Origin: an uncultured Sphingobacteriales bacterium
GTDB taxonomy: Bacteria > Bacteroidota > Bacteroidia > Chitinophagales > Chitinophagaceae
Reading direction: 5' to 3'
NCBI GenBank assembly: GCA_946479435.1
Contig: CAMLFX010000028.1
Coordinates: 1-32,136 of the forward strand
DNA: 32,136 bases
Shown here: one piece after another, positions 1-7,748 of the stretch
Position numbering within the stretch: position 1 is the first letter of the stretch
How the letters are laid out: every line of letters starts with the position of its first letter
Notes under the pieces: generated by a model
Told to the model about the DNA's origin: nothing
Databases searched by the model: none
The model's input: the letters and a program-made list of their open reading frames with translations, nothing else
Position numbers and translations under genes: made by a program

Positions 1-159
1 GATTGCGCGCGCAGGGATGAAATAGTGTTTGCACTTTGCAGAAAGCATAATATACCTGTTGCCGTGGCAATGGGGGGTGGTTATTCGCCGCAGATAAAAC
101 ATATTGTAGAAGCGCATTGCAATACCTTCAAACTGGCGAAACAGATATTTGAACTATAA
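1..159 (+). CDS. Histone deacetylase / acetoin utilization family protein, 3' end only
   Basis: The first 52 codons of the window, read in frame 1, end in TAA at 157-159 and encode the C-terminal tail of a protein whose start lies upstream. The stretch VAVAMGGGYSP followed by IKHIVEAHCNT matches the C-terminal end of the bacterial class II histone-deacetylase-like fold, where a glycine-rich GGGY loop carries the Tyr near the zinc site. The family removes acyl groups from lysine or small amines; the substrate here cannot be told. The gene ends just before a strong convergent terminator shared with rseP. The family call rests on the tail alone, so the catalytic His-Asp residues were not checked. 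Confidence 0.7.
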   Translation, partial: DCARRDEIVFALCRKHNIPVAVAMGGGYSPQIKHIVEAHCNTFKLAKQIFEL

Positions 160-162
160 AAG

Positions 163-189
163 AAAAGCCTGCTCACTGAGCAGGCTTTT
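163..189. terminator. Bidirectional intrinsic terminator
   Basis: A perfect 12-bp stem (AAAAGCCTGCTC / GAGCAGGCTTTT) with a 3-nt loop lies between two convergent genes. Its A-rich 5' flank and T-rich 3' flank let it work on either strand, ending both the upstream deacetylase gene and rseP. Confidence 0.9.
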
Positions 190-212
190 AATATTTTTGA
201 TTTGAACGCTCC

Positions 213-1592
213 CTATTTTTTGAACAACCGGAATATATCCAACCCGTTTGCATAAAGCATTAATCCTAGTAATAGTACAAGGCCAACCGTTGTTGCTTTC
301 TCCATTACCTTTTCGCTTACTTTTCTGCGGGTTACCAGCTCGAACAATAAGAAGATAACATAACCACCATCAAGACCCGGTATAGGCAGCAGGTTCATAA
401 CTGCCAGTATGATAGATACGAATGCGGTAAGCATCAGGAAGTCCTGCCAATCGAAAACGGGCGAGAACATTTTACCGAAGCTTACAATACCGCCGAGGCT
501 TTCAGATGCTTTTATTTCTTTCGATGTAAAGATCATCTTCAGCTGGCGCCAATAGTTGCCAATTTGCTGGCCCGTGTAAGAAAAGCCTTTGCCTACAGCC
601 TGTATAGGATTGTAGGTAACCTTATCGAGCACAAAAAAAGCATCCCATGTTTTGGGTGCAAAGCCTAGTATCTTATTTTCAGGCACGGTGCCTTTTACTT
701 CTATAGGGGCGCCATTGCGCACAACAGTTAATACAATAGGCTGACTAACGGAAGCACGTTTTATTTTTTCAAACTCATCGTAAAAATATACGGGCTGATT
801 ATTTATAGCTATAATACTATCGTTAGCTTTCAGGCCCATTCTCTCCGCCTCGCTTTTGCTGGATACATCGGCCACTACAACCGGCACACGCGGCTGTATG
901 AATGTATTGCGCTGGCTTTTAATGATCTTGCGTATAGTGCCCTGCGGTATGGTAACCGTTTGCGACTGTCCATCGCGCAAAACAGTAAAAGAACTTGCTT
1001 CGTTGAAGATGAATTCGGGCACAATGCGGTTGAAGCGATCTACATATTTACCATCAACAGCAGTTATCTGGTCGCCATTTTTAAGGCCTATGCTTTCGGC
1101 AGTACTATCGACCATAATACCATACTTTGCATTTTGCGTAGGCAGGTATTGTTCGCCCCAAATACCGAATATCAACGCGTAGATGCCAATAGCCACGAGG
1201 ATATTCATGATAATGCCACCCAGCATTATGAACAGGCGCTGATAAGCTTTTTTCGAACGGTATTCCCAGGGTTGGGGTGGCTGAGCCATCTGGTCTTTAT
1301 CCATACTCTCATCAACCATACCCGCTATTTTCACATAGCCACCCAAGGGGAACCAGCCTAAGCCATATTCCGTATCGCCTTTCTTCTTTTTGAACAAAGC
1401 GAAGTTGAGCAGGCCCGGGAATGGGAACAGGAAATCGAAAAAGAGGTAGAATTTTTCTACACGGGTTTTGAACAAGCGTGCAAAGAAGAAGTGACCAAAT
1501 TCATGAAGCAATATCAGTAACGACAGAGCGGCAAGCAATTGCAGTGCCTGCACGGCGCCACCAGATATTAAAAGAACGGAATTAAGTTGCAT
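213..1592 (-). CDS. rseP: RIP metalloprotease RseP (site-2 protease, M50)
   Basis: This is an inner-membrane zinc protease of the site-2 family, which cleaves transmembrane segments such as anti-sigma factors and remnant signal peptides. From the start chosen here the protein has 459 residues, usual for the family. The zinc motif HEFGH lies near residues 30-34 in the first membrane helix, two PDZ-like regions fill the middle, and the C-terminal NLLPIPGLDGG matches the conserved NxxPxPxLDGG motif that supplies the third ligand. An upstream in-frame ATG at 1649 would add 19 polar residues and overlap dxr by 41 bases, so the ATG at 1590-1592, 16 bases after the dxr stop, is preferred. It is co-transcribed with dxr, a pairing common in bacteria. 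Confidence 0.95.
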   Translation of the reverse strand: MQLNSVLLISGGAVQALQLLAALSLLILLHEFGHFFFARLFKTRVEKFYLFFDFLFPFPGLLNFALFKKKKGDTEYGLGWFPLGGYVKIAGMVDESMDKDQMAQPPQPWEYRSKKAYQRLFIMLGGIIMNILVAIGIYALIFGIWGEQYLPTQNAKYGIMVDSTAESIGLKNGDQITAVDGKYVDRFNRIVPEFIFNEASSFTVLRDGQSQTVTIPQGTIRKIIKSQRNTFIQPRVPVVVADVSSKSEAERMGLKANDSIIAINNQPVYFYDEFEKIKRASVSQPIVLTVVRNGAPIEVKGTVPENKILGFAPKTWDAFFVLDKVTYNPIQAVGKGFSYTGQQIGNYWRQLKMIFTSKEIKASESLGGIVSFGKMFSPVFDWQDFLMLTAFVSIILAVMNLLPIPGLDGGYVIFLLFELVTRRKVSEKVMEKATTVGLVLLLGLMLYANGLDIFRLFKK

Positions 1593-1608
1593 GTGGATGA
1601 TTACGGTA

Positions 1609-2793
1609 TTAGTATGATAGCTGGCTTTTTTTAACGAGTTCGGAAGCATGGATACGGGCCAATCTGTCAGATTCCTGATAGTCGGTAATATCAGGCGTTT
1701 CCAGGAAATTTGCCTGCCCCATAACAGCTTCTATTATATCGCTCATTTCAATAAAGCTAACTTTATTTTGCAAAAAAGAATGCACTACTACTTCGTTGGC
1801 AGCATTCATGACACAAGGCATATTGCCGCCTTTATACATGGCATCTTTCGCGAGTGCAAGATTACGGAAAGTTTTATAATCAGGGGCTTCAAAGGTTAGT
1901 TTTGCGAAGTCTTTAAAATCAAAACGTTTAAAATCGTTTTGAAGCCTCGTGGGATATGCCAACGCATATTGTATAGGCAGCTTCATATCGGGCAAGCCCA
2001 ACTGTGCTTTTAACGAGCCATCGCGGAACTGCACCAGCGAGTGAAGGATAGACTGTGAATGTACAATTACATCTATCTGGTCGTTATCTAAGCCAAACAA
2101 CCATTTGGCCTCAATCATTTCCAGCCCTTTGTTCATAAGGGTGGCGCTATCTATTGTTATTTTGGCGCCCATCGTCCAGTTAGGGTGTTGCAGTGCATGA
2201 CTGGCCTTTACATTTACCAGGTAATTAGGCTTACGGCCTAAGAACGGCCCGCCGGAAGCAGTGAGGTATATCTTCTCAATGCTATCCCAACGTTCGCCAA
2301 CCAGGCACTGGTATATTGCTGAGTGCTCGCTATCTACAGGTATGATACGCGCACCATTCTCAGCAGCAAGCTTCATCACTATATCGCCTGCTACTACCAG
2401 TGTTTCTTTATTAGCCAGGGCAATACGCTTACCTGCCGTCACGGCCGCTATGGTTGAAGATAAACCCGCAAAACCCACTATAGCAGTAAGTACTGTATCT
2501 ACACTATCCCATTGTACCACATCGTTTAAAGCATCGGCGCCTGCAAATACTTTTATAGGGAAACCAGCCAGTGCATCTTTTACAATGGCATATTTAGTAT
2601 CGTCGGTTACAACTACTGCATTAGGCTTAAACTGAATTGCCTGTTTTATCAACAGGTCGGCGTTACTATGTGCTGTTAATACTTCTATCTCAAAAAGATC
2701 GGGGTTAGCCGCCACCACGTCTAATGCCTGGGTGCCGATGGAACCCGTGCTGCCAAGAATTGCTAACCTGTTTTTTCCACTGTTATTTTGCAT
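1609..2793 (-). CDS. dxr: 1-deoxy-D-xylulose-5-phosphate reductoisomerase
   Basis: Dxr rearranges and reduces 1-deoxy-D-xylulose 5-phosphate to 2-C-methyl-D-erythritol 4-phosphate with NADPH, the first committed step of the non-mevalonate isoprenoid pathway, in the cytosol. The protein has 394 residues, the normal length. The N-terminal LAILGSTGSIG is the NADPH-binding loop, ANKETLV lies in the middle of the cofactor domain, VDSEHSA holds metal-binding Asp and Glu, and TASGGPF is the flexible active-site loop region. The later MNKGLEMIEA motif is also present. The gene is first in a dxr-rseP operon and has a perfect TAnnTTTG promoter element about 30 bases upstream. Its isoprenoid product could feed the GGGP synthase encoded at 24542-25306, although that link is only metabolic. 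Confidence 0.97.
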   Translation of the reverse strand: MQNNSGKNRLAILGSTGSIGTQALDVVAANPDLFEIEVLTAHSNADLLIKQAIQFKPNAVVVTDDTKYAIVKDALAGFPIKVFAGADALNDVVQWDSVDTVLTAIVGFAGLSSTIAAVTAGKRIALANKETLVVAGDIVMKLAAENGARIIPVDSEHSAIYQCLVGERWDSIEKIYLTASGGPFLGRKPNYLVNVKASHALQHPNWTMGAKITIDSATLMNKGLEMIEAKWLFGLDNDQIDVIVHSQSILHSLVQFRDGSLKAQLGLPDMKLPIQYALAYPTRLQNDFKRFDFKDFAKLTFEAPDYKTFRNLALAKDAMYKGGNMPCVMNAANEVVVHSFLQNKVSFIEMSDIIEAVMGQANFLETPDITDYQESDRLARIHASELVKKSQLSY

Positions 2794-2821
2794 GTACTAT
2801 AAGTCGCCGTTGTAAGGGTAT

Positions 2822-2829
2822 CAAAGGTA
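2822..2829 (-). promoter_or_regulatory. Promoter -7 element for dxr-rseP
   Basis: Read on the minus strand, TACCTTTG is an exact match to the Bacteroidota -7 consensus TAnnTTTG. It implies transcription starting about 20 bases before the dxr ATG. I see no clear -33 TTTG at the usual spacing. Confidence 0.6.
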
Positions 2830-2903
2830 TTTAAAACCTGTTAGACATGCCGTATATTCGTTGCGATATATGATTTTTGTAAAAATATTAACAGCCTGAT
2901 TTT

Positions 2904-3560
2904 ATGTTGCAGAAACAGACAATGGATTTTTTAAAGAAGCTGGAACAGAACAACAACAAGGAATGGTTTGATAAAAACAGGAAGGTATATGAGGCCGCAA
3001 AAGCTGACTTTGAAGTATTGGTAAATGAACTGCATAGTAAAATAAGTAAGCAAGAGCCGCGTATGGACGGGCAAAAAGCAAAGGATAGTATCTTCCGCAT
3101 ATTCAGAGATGTACGGTTCTCGAAAGATAAAACGCCCTATAAAGCACATTTCAGCGCCTACTTCAGCCGTGCAGGGCGCAAAGCTCCTGATGCAGGATAT
3201 TATTTTCATTTGCAGCCCGGCAAAAGCTTTTTTGCGGGTGGCATCTGGATGCCTGAAGGCCCGTTGCTAAAAGCTATACGCCAGGAAATAGATTACAACC
3301 ACGACGAGTTTAATAAAATACTCAGTAAGCCCGCATTTAAAAAAGAATTCAAGGAGCTACAAGGCGAACGGCTGAAAACAGTGCCGCAAGGCTACAAAGA
3401 CGATAACCCGGCCATAGAGCACCTGAAAATGAAAAGCTTTATGGTGAGTACGCCGGTTGCAGATAAAGATATAGCATCGGAACAATTAGTACCGAAACTG
3501 ATGGGTTATGCCGCCTTGATGAAGCCTTTAGTAGATTTTTTGAATAGAGGACTGGATTAA
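2904..3560 (+). CDS. DUF2461 domain protein
   Basis: A 218-residue soluble protein with the pattern of the DUF2461 / TIGR02453 family, whose molecular function is not established. Recognisable are the N-terminal FLKKLEQNNNKEWFDKNR, the block DSIFRIFRDVRFSKDKTPYK, and the aromatic-rich GYYFHLQPGKSFFAGGIW in the central part, all placed as in the family. Length is normal. The gene stands alone on the plus strand, diverging from dxr, and its stop codon directly abuts that of the convergent 81-aa gene with no space between them. Upstream, a one-mismatch -7 element (GATTTTTG, 2872-2879) could serve as promoter. No function is proposed. Confidence 0.88.
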   Translation: MLQKQTMDFLKKLEQNNNKEWFDKNRKVYEAAKADFEVLVNELHSKISKQEPRMDGQKAKDSIFRIFRDVRFSKDKTPYKAHFSAYFSRAGRKAPDAGYYFHLQPGKSFFAGGIWMPEGPLLKAIRQEIDYNHDEFNKILSKPAFKKEFKELQGERLKTVPQGYKDDNPAIEHLKMKSFMVSTPVADKDIASEQLVPKLMGYAALMKPLVDFLNRGLD

Positions 3561-3806
3561 TTAGTTACGAAATACAAGAAATTCGAAAGGGCGATCGCTG
3601 TGAATGATCTTCTTTCTTTTGCCTTGCTTTGAAGGTTGTGTAGAGTTCCGGTAAACATCCATCATTTCAGAAGCCTTGGTGACGCTGGCATCATTGTCTA
3701 TCTTGCTAACAATGTTCATTAATTCGTCCACTTTCTGGTCGAATTCTTCCTGCCAGTGCTGAGCTACTTTAGTGGTTACCAACAACTCTCTTGTTTGCTG
3801 TTTCAT
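3561..3806 (-). CDS. Hypothetical small protein, 81 aa
   Basis: I do not recognise this protein. It begins MKQQTRELLVTTKVAQHWQ, has a charged, probably helical first half (residues 5-45, rich in Glu, Lys and Leu), a basic patch KQGKRKKI near 61-68, and a conserved-looking tail RPFEFLVFRN. There is no signal peptide or membrane helix, so it should be cytosolic. Its stop codon abuts the stop of the DUF2461 gene. The start is the first ATG and has an A-rich, AT-rich leader; a one-mismatch -7 element (TATCTTTC) within an 11-bp inverted repeat lies about 43 bases upstream. The ordered composition and placement in an otherwise empty gap favour a real gene, but homologues would decide. Confidence 0.6.
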   Translation of the reverse strand: MKQQTRELLVTTKVAQHWQEEFDQKVDELMNIVSKIDNDASVTKASEMMDVYRNSTQPSKQGKRKKIIHSDRPFEFLVFRN

Positions 3807-3834
3807 AATGAAGTCACATTTTTAGAGCTGTGTA

Positions 3835-3865
3835 AAAATTGTTTACTAGAAAGATAAACAATTTT
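3835..3865. promoter_or_regulatory. 11-bp inverted repeat around a putative -7 element
   Basis: AAAATTGTTTA (3835-3845) and TAAACAATTTT (3855-3865) form a perfect inverted repeat with a 9-nt spacer. On the minus strand it contains TATCTTTC (3849-3856), one base off TAnnTTTG, upstream of the 81-aa gene. It may be an operator there. Since it also lies about 80 bases after the hflX stop and is followed by TTTTT, a weak AT-rich terminator is the alternative. Confidence 0.4.
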
Positions 3866-3944
3866 ATAGCCATAAGGAATAGCAATAAAGAATATGTGAG
3901 CGCAATGCAGAATTGCAGCACATTAAAACCAGATTAAAAAATAA

Positions 3945-5132
3945 TTAGTAGAAGTTGGTAAGGTAAGGATAACGTACCTGGTACAATTCCTTAACCTTGT
4001 TCAGGATGATCTCGCGCAGATTTTCGATATTCTGCCTTTCGGTTGCAGATACGAACACACAATTACCTGTTGTCAGATTATCCCAGCGCCTGTATAGCTG
4101 CTTCAGCAAGTCTTGCTTTACTTCATCATCCAACCAAGGATCGAACACTGTTTTTTCGTACAGATCCATTTTATTGAAGATGGTAAGGATAGGTTTATCG
4201 AAAGCGCCTATGTCTTGCAGTGTTTTATTTACTACACCCATCTGGTCTTCATAAGCAGGGTGCGATATATCTACCACATGCAATAAACAATCTGCTTCAC
4301 GCACTTCATCCAGCGTGCTTTTAAAACTCTCTACCAGGTGGTGAGGAAGCTTGCGTATAAAACCTACCGTATCGCTCAGCAGGAAGGGGGTTTGTTCATA
4401 AACAATTTTACGCGTGGTAGTATCGAGCGTAGCGAACAACTTATTCTCAGCAAATACCTCCGACTTGCTTAGCAAGTTCATAATAGTGCTTTTGCCTACA
4501 TTGGTGTAACCCACCAATGCTACACGTATATAAGTGCCGCGTTCCTGGCGCTGTGTAACAGATTGCTTATCTATTTCTTTAAGCCGCTTGCGCAGCAAGG
4601 ATATTTTATCCTTTATAATACGCCTATCCGTTTCTATTTCCGTTTCACCCGGGCCTCTTGAACCGATACCACCACCTTGTCTTTCCAGGTGCTTCCACAT
4701 ACCACGCAGACGGGGTAATATGTATTGATATTGCGCCAGCTCTACCTGTACTTTTGCCTGTGCTGTTTTAGCTCGGCTGGCAAATATGTCCAGGATAAGG
4801 TCACTGCGGTCTAACACTTTAATACCTATAGCATCGCTGATATTGCCTATCTGTGAGCCGGTCAGTTCATCATCGAATATAGCCAGGGTAACACCTTTGG
4901 CATGTACGTATTCACGTATCTCTTCCAATTTACCCTTGCCTAAAAATGTACGGCTATCGGGCTTGGGTAATTTTTGAATGAATGTTTTTACGGTTTGTGC
5001 ACCTGCAGTTTCGGCTAAAAAGGCTAACTCCGTCAGGTACTCATTCACCATCGTTTCAGTTTGGGTCTTATGCACCAAACCGATCAACACTGCTTTTTCT
5101 TCCTCTTGAATACTATTCTTTTGCTCAATCAT
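3945..5132 (-). CDS. hflX: GTPase HflX
   Basis: HflX is a translational GTPase that binds the 50S subunit and splits stalled or heat-stressed ribosomes. From the start chosen here it has 395 residues. The N-terminal HflX domain is followed by the glycine-rich GGGIGSRGPGE linker (about 153-163), a basic coiled segment, and the G domain with G1 GYTNVGKST (about 208), G3 DTVGFIRKLPHHLVESF, and G4 NKMD. The ATG at 5130-5132 is preferred over the in-frame ATG at 5186, because the longer form would start inside the terminator hairpin of the upstream arginase-family gene and adds residues atypical of the family. The leader is therefore very short after that hairpin. Confidence 0.95.
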   Translation of the reverse strand: MIEQKNSIQEEEKAVLIGLVHKTQTETMVNEYLTELAFLAETAGAQTVKTFIQKLPKPDSRTFLGKGKLEEIREYVHAKGVTLAIFDDELTGSQIGNISDAIGIKVLDRSDLILDIFASRAKTAQAKVQVELAQYQYILPRLRGMWKHLERQGGGIGSRGPGETEIETDRRIIKDKISLLRKRLKEIDKQSVTQRQERGTYIRVALVGYTNVGKSTIMNLLSKSEVFAENKLFATLDTTTRKIVYEQTPFLLSDTVGFIRKLPHHLVESFKSTLDEVREADCLLHVVDISHPAYEDQMGVVNKTLQDIGAFDKPILTIFNKMDLYEKTVFDPWLDDEVKQDLLKQLYRRWDNLTTGNCVFVSATERQNIENLREIILNKVKELYQVRYPYLTNFY

Positions 5133-5146
5133 ATTTATATACCCAG

Positions 5147-5176
5147 AAAAAAGCCACCCTTTTTTGTTGGATGGCT
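5147..5176 (-). terminator. Intrinsic terminator after the arginase-family gene
   Basis: On the minus strand AGCCATCC, a 9-nt A-rich loop and GGGTGGCT form an 8-bp stem (one G-U pair) followed at once by TTTTTT. It ends the arginase-family transcript just 14 bases before the proposed hflX ATG, so it might act as an attenuator if hflX depends on read-through. Confidence 0.75.
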
Positions 5177-5202
5177 GGTATTGCAAAAATATGAATAATC
5201 TA

Positions 5203-6336
5203 TCAGATAAGTCGTTCCTGTTCGCGTAGCCAGCGTTCGGGTATCTCGTCGTTGCTGGCCATCAGGTAATCGTTGTAAGCGCAGGGCACATAAGTTTGGT
5301 CGGGCATCTTCATCCACCACCTGTTGGTACGCTTGCTTTTTATGAACACGGTATCGTTATCGGTAAAGCTGATGTGGAAGGTTACGAAGTCTTCAATATC
5401 AGACAATAATGCTTCAGTTTTACTTACCTGGTAGCCGTCTATAAAGTACCATATCATCTGAGCTATCAGCTTAGCCGTCATATCGTTAATATCCTTGCTG
5501 CTGTTATAACCATATATACCGTAAGATGTAAGCTGGTTGCTCATGCCTGCATATCGCGACAGTAAGCAGGCTTCTTCGCCAGTAAAGCCGTTTGGTGAGC
5601 CGTTGCTGTTGATGATGGCATCGGGGTAGCGTACAGCTGAAAGATCGAAACTAAACAGATCGCTGGCGCGCAATACAGGTTCCATGTCTTCCAGGTGTTC
5701 ACGTACTTTGCCCAGCCTGAAAAAATCAAAACGTAATTTATCCAGTGTTTCCATCATGCGTGGATGGGCATAATAGCTCTGGAAGCCAATATGGCTATAA
5801 TGCTGTACAAAATTGGGTTGCAGTGTCAGCATATCCATCAGAAAGCTACGATCAGTAATTGCTTCTGTTTCATCCAGATCAACCAGCATATCGGCCACGG
5901 CCGCTTTTATCATTTTTTTTGATTTCTTGTAGGCATTGTATTGCTCAAGCGTCAGATCGTGCGAGCCGCCAATAACTATTACTGTTTTGCCTGCCAGCTG
6001 CAATTCATGTAAAACCGTACGTAGTGCTGCACGGCTATCTTCCAGTGTTTCACCCTGGCGTATATTACCGGCATCGGCTATTTTAATAGATGGGTGCCAT
6101 GTATATAATGCATATAATTGTTCGCGAATGGCATCGGCACTGTTCTGGTATTTCACATCGGCATCAGCACCTCTTTGTTCGTTGCAACCTAAAAGAATAA
6201 TATCGGCATCGTCCCAATCGAAATTATTATCTATGAAGCAACTGATATTAGCGCCCCACTGAAGCGGCTGATAAGCGCCTTCCTGTTTAGTTTCAATAAA
6301 ATGCTTTTCAGCGAAAAAAGGTCTTAGATCTTGCAT
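5203..6336 (-). CDS. Arginase/agmatinase/formimidoylglutamase-family protein with altered metal site
   Basis: A 377-residue ureohydrolase-fold protein, longer than usual arginases (about 300). Support comes from IILLGCNEQRG (47-56), VIVIGGSHDLTLEQY (119-133), the strand AAVADMLVDLDE (145-156), SHIGFQSYYAHP (181-192) and LFSFDLSAVRYPDA (227-240). Classical members use GGDHS, DAHxD and SxDxDxxDP to hold two manganese ions. Here His126 and Asp149, Asp153 and Asp231 have counterparts, but the DAHxD histidine is Leu151 and the second Asp of SxDxD is Ser233. Such members are often labelled formimidoylglutamase; I cannot confirm the substrate, and no hut genes are adjacent. It sits alone, with a strong terminator just after its stop. 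Confidence 0.75.
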   Translation of the reverse strand: MQDLRPFFAEKHFIETKQEGAYQPLQWGANISCFIDNNFDWDDADIILLGCNEQRGADADVKYQNSADAIREQLYALYTWHPSIKIADAGNIRQGETLEDSRAALRTVLHELQLAGKTVIVIGGSHDLTLEQYNAYKKSKKMIKAAVADMLVDLDETEAITDRSFLMDMLTLQPNFVQHYSHIGFQSYYAHPRMMETLDKLRFDFFRLGKVREHLEDMEPVLRASDLFSFDLSAVRYPDAIINSNGSPNGFTGEEACLLSRYAGMSNQLTSYGIYGYNSSKDINDMTAKLIAQMIWYFIDGYQVSKTEALLSDIEDFVTFHISFTDNDTVFIKSKRTNRWWMKMPDQTYVPCAYNDYLMASNDEIPERWLREQERLI

Positions 6337-6342
6337 AAGCCG

Positions 6343-6350
6343 CTAAAGTA
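6343..6350 (-). promoter_or_regulatory. Possible -7 element for the arginase-family gene
   Basis: TACTTTAG on the minus strand differs from TAnnTTTG at one position and lies 6 bases before the ATG, which would give an almost leaderless transcript. Weak call. Confidence 0.25.
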
Positions 6351-6483
6351 ATAATTGTAATGGTGTGCAGATATTTTTAGAAGAAAACTTTTTGTCAACA
6401 ATATGAATAACGGTTGCAATACATATTAATTGTTAAAATCAATCGCTATTTTTTATTGGTAAGCCTTTTCAGTATGTTTTTTA

Positions 6484-6491
6484 TATTTTTG
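6484..6491 (+). promoter_or_regulatory. Promoter -7 element for ftsX
   Basis: TATTTTTG matches TAnnTTTG exactly, 16 bases before the ftsX ATG. A TTGG at 6456-6459 could be the upstream element but the spacing (about 24) is longer than the usual 19-20. Confidence 0.5.
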
Positions 6492-6507
6492 GCGCTAAGT
6501 AATAATA

Positions 6508-7365
6508 ATGGCTACAGGCAAAAAATCGAAACCTTCATACGTTTACGCTATCATTGGGATATCCCTTGTATTGTTTTTACTGGGCACATTGGGCTGGCTG
6601 GTGATAAACGGCCGCGCCCTTAGCAGGGTTTTTAAGGAAGACATACAGGTGGAGGTAATACTACATGATAACACCAAGCCTGAGATGGTAGAGAAAATGA
6701 AAACCGTGCTGGATAACCAACCCTTTGTAAAAAAATCGGAGATCATTACCAAAGAAGAGGCTGCAAAGCGGTTTATGGAAGAAGGCGGGGAAAATTTTAG
6801 CGAACTACTTGGTTTTAACCCGCTCTACTCATCAATCATCCTTAACCTGCATTCAGGCTATGTAAATAAAGATAGCCTTGAGAAGATAAAGCAGTTTGCT
6901 TTGCAAAGCAATATTGTGCGGGAGGTATCTTACCCTACTGTGGTGGTTGATAAAATGAACAGCAACTTTAGAAAAATAGGTATCATATTAGGCGCTATTT
7001 CCTTATTGCTGTTTGTAATAGTTGTGATACTTATTGATAATACGGTACGCCTGGCAATGTTCAGCAGCAGGTTCCTGATAAAGACCATGCAAATGGTAGG
7101 CGCCACCCGTAAGTTCATTACGCGCCCTTTTGACAATAAGGCTATTGTGAACGGGCTTATAAGCGGCATTATAGCAGTTTCAGGGCTATGGCTGGTAATA
7201 ACATTTGCTGAGGGGCAATTACCTTCACTAAAGGCATTGCATGAGCCGGTATTACTTTCTGTATTAATGACAGGTATGCTGATACTAGGTATTTTGATAT
7301 CGCTGGTAAGCACGCACCGATCGGTAGTGAAATATTTGAAACTACATGTAGATGATCTATATTAA
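6508..7365 (+). CDS. ftsX: Cell division protein FtsX
   Basis: FtsX is the inner-membrane permease-like partner of the ATPase FtsE; together they activate peptidoglycan hydrolases at the division site. The 285-residue protein shows the family layout: a cytosolic N-terminus, a first helix at about 11-34, a periplasmic domain to about 150 containing the typical early block FKEDIQVEVILHD, then three more helices near 155-178, 213-235 and 248-270, and a basic C-terminal end. SRFLIKTMQMVGAT between helices two and three matches the conserved cytosolic coupling loop of the FtsX/MacB permease fold. ftsE is not next to it, which is common in Bacteroidota. It forms a two-gene operon with the DUF3098 gene, 17 bases downstream. 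Confidence 0.93.
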   Translation: MATGKKSKPSYVYAIIGISLVLFLLGTLGWLVINGRALSRVFKEDIQVEVILHDNTKPEMVEKMKTVLDNQPFVKKSEIITKEEAAKRFMEEGGENFSELLGFNPLYSSIILNLHSGYVNKDSLEKIKQFALQSNIVREVSYPTVVVDKMNSNFRKIGIILGAISLLLFVIVVILIDNTVRLAMFSSRFLIKTMQMVGATRKFITRPFDNKAIVNGLISGIIAVSGLWLVITFAEGQLPSLKALHEPVLLSVLMTGMLILGILISLVSTHRSVVKYLKLHVDDLY

Positions 7366-7382
7366 TCCTTTAATATTGTATT

Positions 7383-7673
7383 ATGGCAACAACTACTAGA
7401 ACAACTGTAAAGTCTAATGTACCAAAAGGCAACCAGGTTTTCCTTTTCGATAAGAGTAACTATATGTGGATGATTGGTGGTGTAGCACTTATACTACTGG
7501 GCTTTGTGCTGATGAGCGGGGGCAAAAGCCCTGACCCGCACCAGTTCAACTACAAAGAAATATATAGCCCTATGCGCATTACAGTGGCACCATTGCTTAT
7601 TTTGCTGGGCTTCGCAGTAGAAGTATATGCTATTATGAAAAAGCCTGCCTCTGCGCCTGCTAACGCTGAATAG
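7383..7673 (+). CDS. DUF3098 small membrane protein
   Basis: A 96-residue protein with two predicted membrane helices (about 29-47 and 66-84), a short soluble N-terminus, and the loop GGKSPDPHQFNYKEIYSPMRI between them. This pattern matches DUF3098, a family I associate with Bacteroidota and with the position directly after ftsX. Its function is not known; the recurring neighbourhood suggests an envelope or division role, which is inference. It starts 17 bases after ftsX and ends just before a strong bidirectional terminator, so ftsX-DUF3098 is a closed two-gene unit. The C-terminus is Ala/Pro-rich and probably disordered. Confidence 0.85.
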   Translation: MATTTRTTVKSNVPKGNQVFLFDKSNYMWMIGGVALILLGFVLMSGGKSPDPHQFNYKEIYSPMRITVAPLLILLGFAVEVYAIMKKPASAPANAE

Positions 7674-7691
7674 TCTTATACCAATATAATG

Positions 7692-7722
7692 AGAAAGGCT
7701 CCGTTCAATACGGAGCCTTTCT
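7692..7722. terminator. Bidirectional intrinsic terminator
   Basis: AGAAAGGCTCCGT and ACGGAGCCTTTCT form a perfect 13-bp stem with a 5-nt loop between the convergent DUF3098 and PUR-domain genes. Confidence 0.9.
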
Positions 7723-7748
7723 TGTATAAAGTAGTTAGTATTCCAGAA

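Noticed and set aside
1593..1649. Longer RseP starting at 1649
   Set aside because: It would overlap the end of dxr by 41 bases and adds residues before the normal N-terminus.
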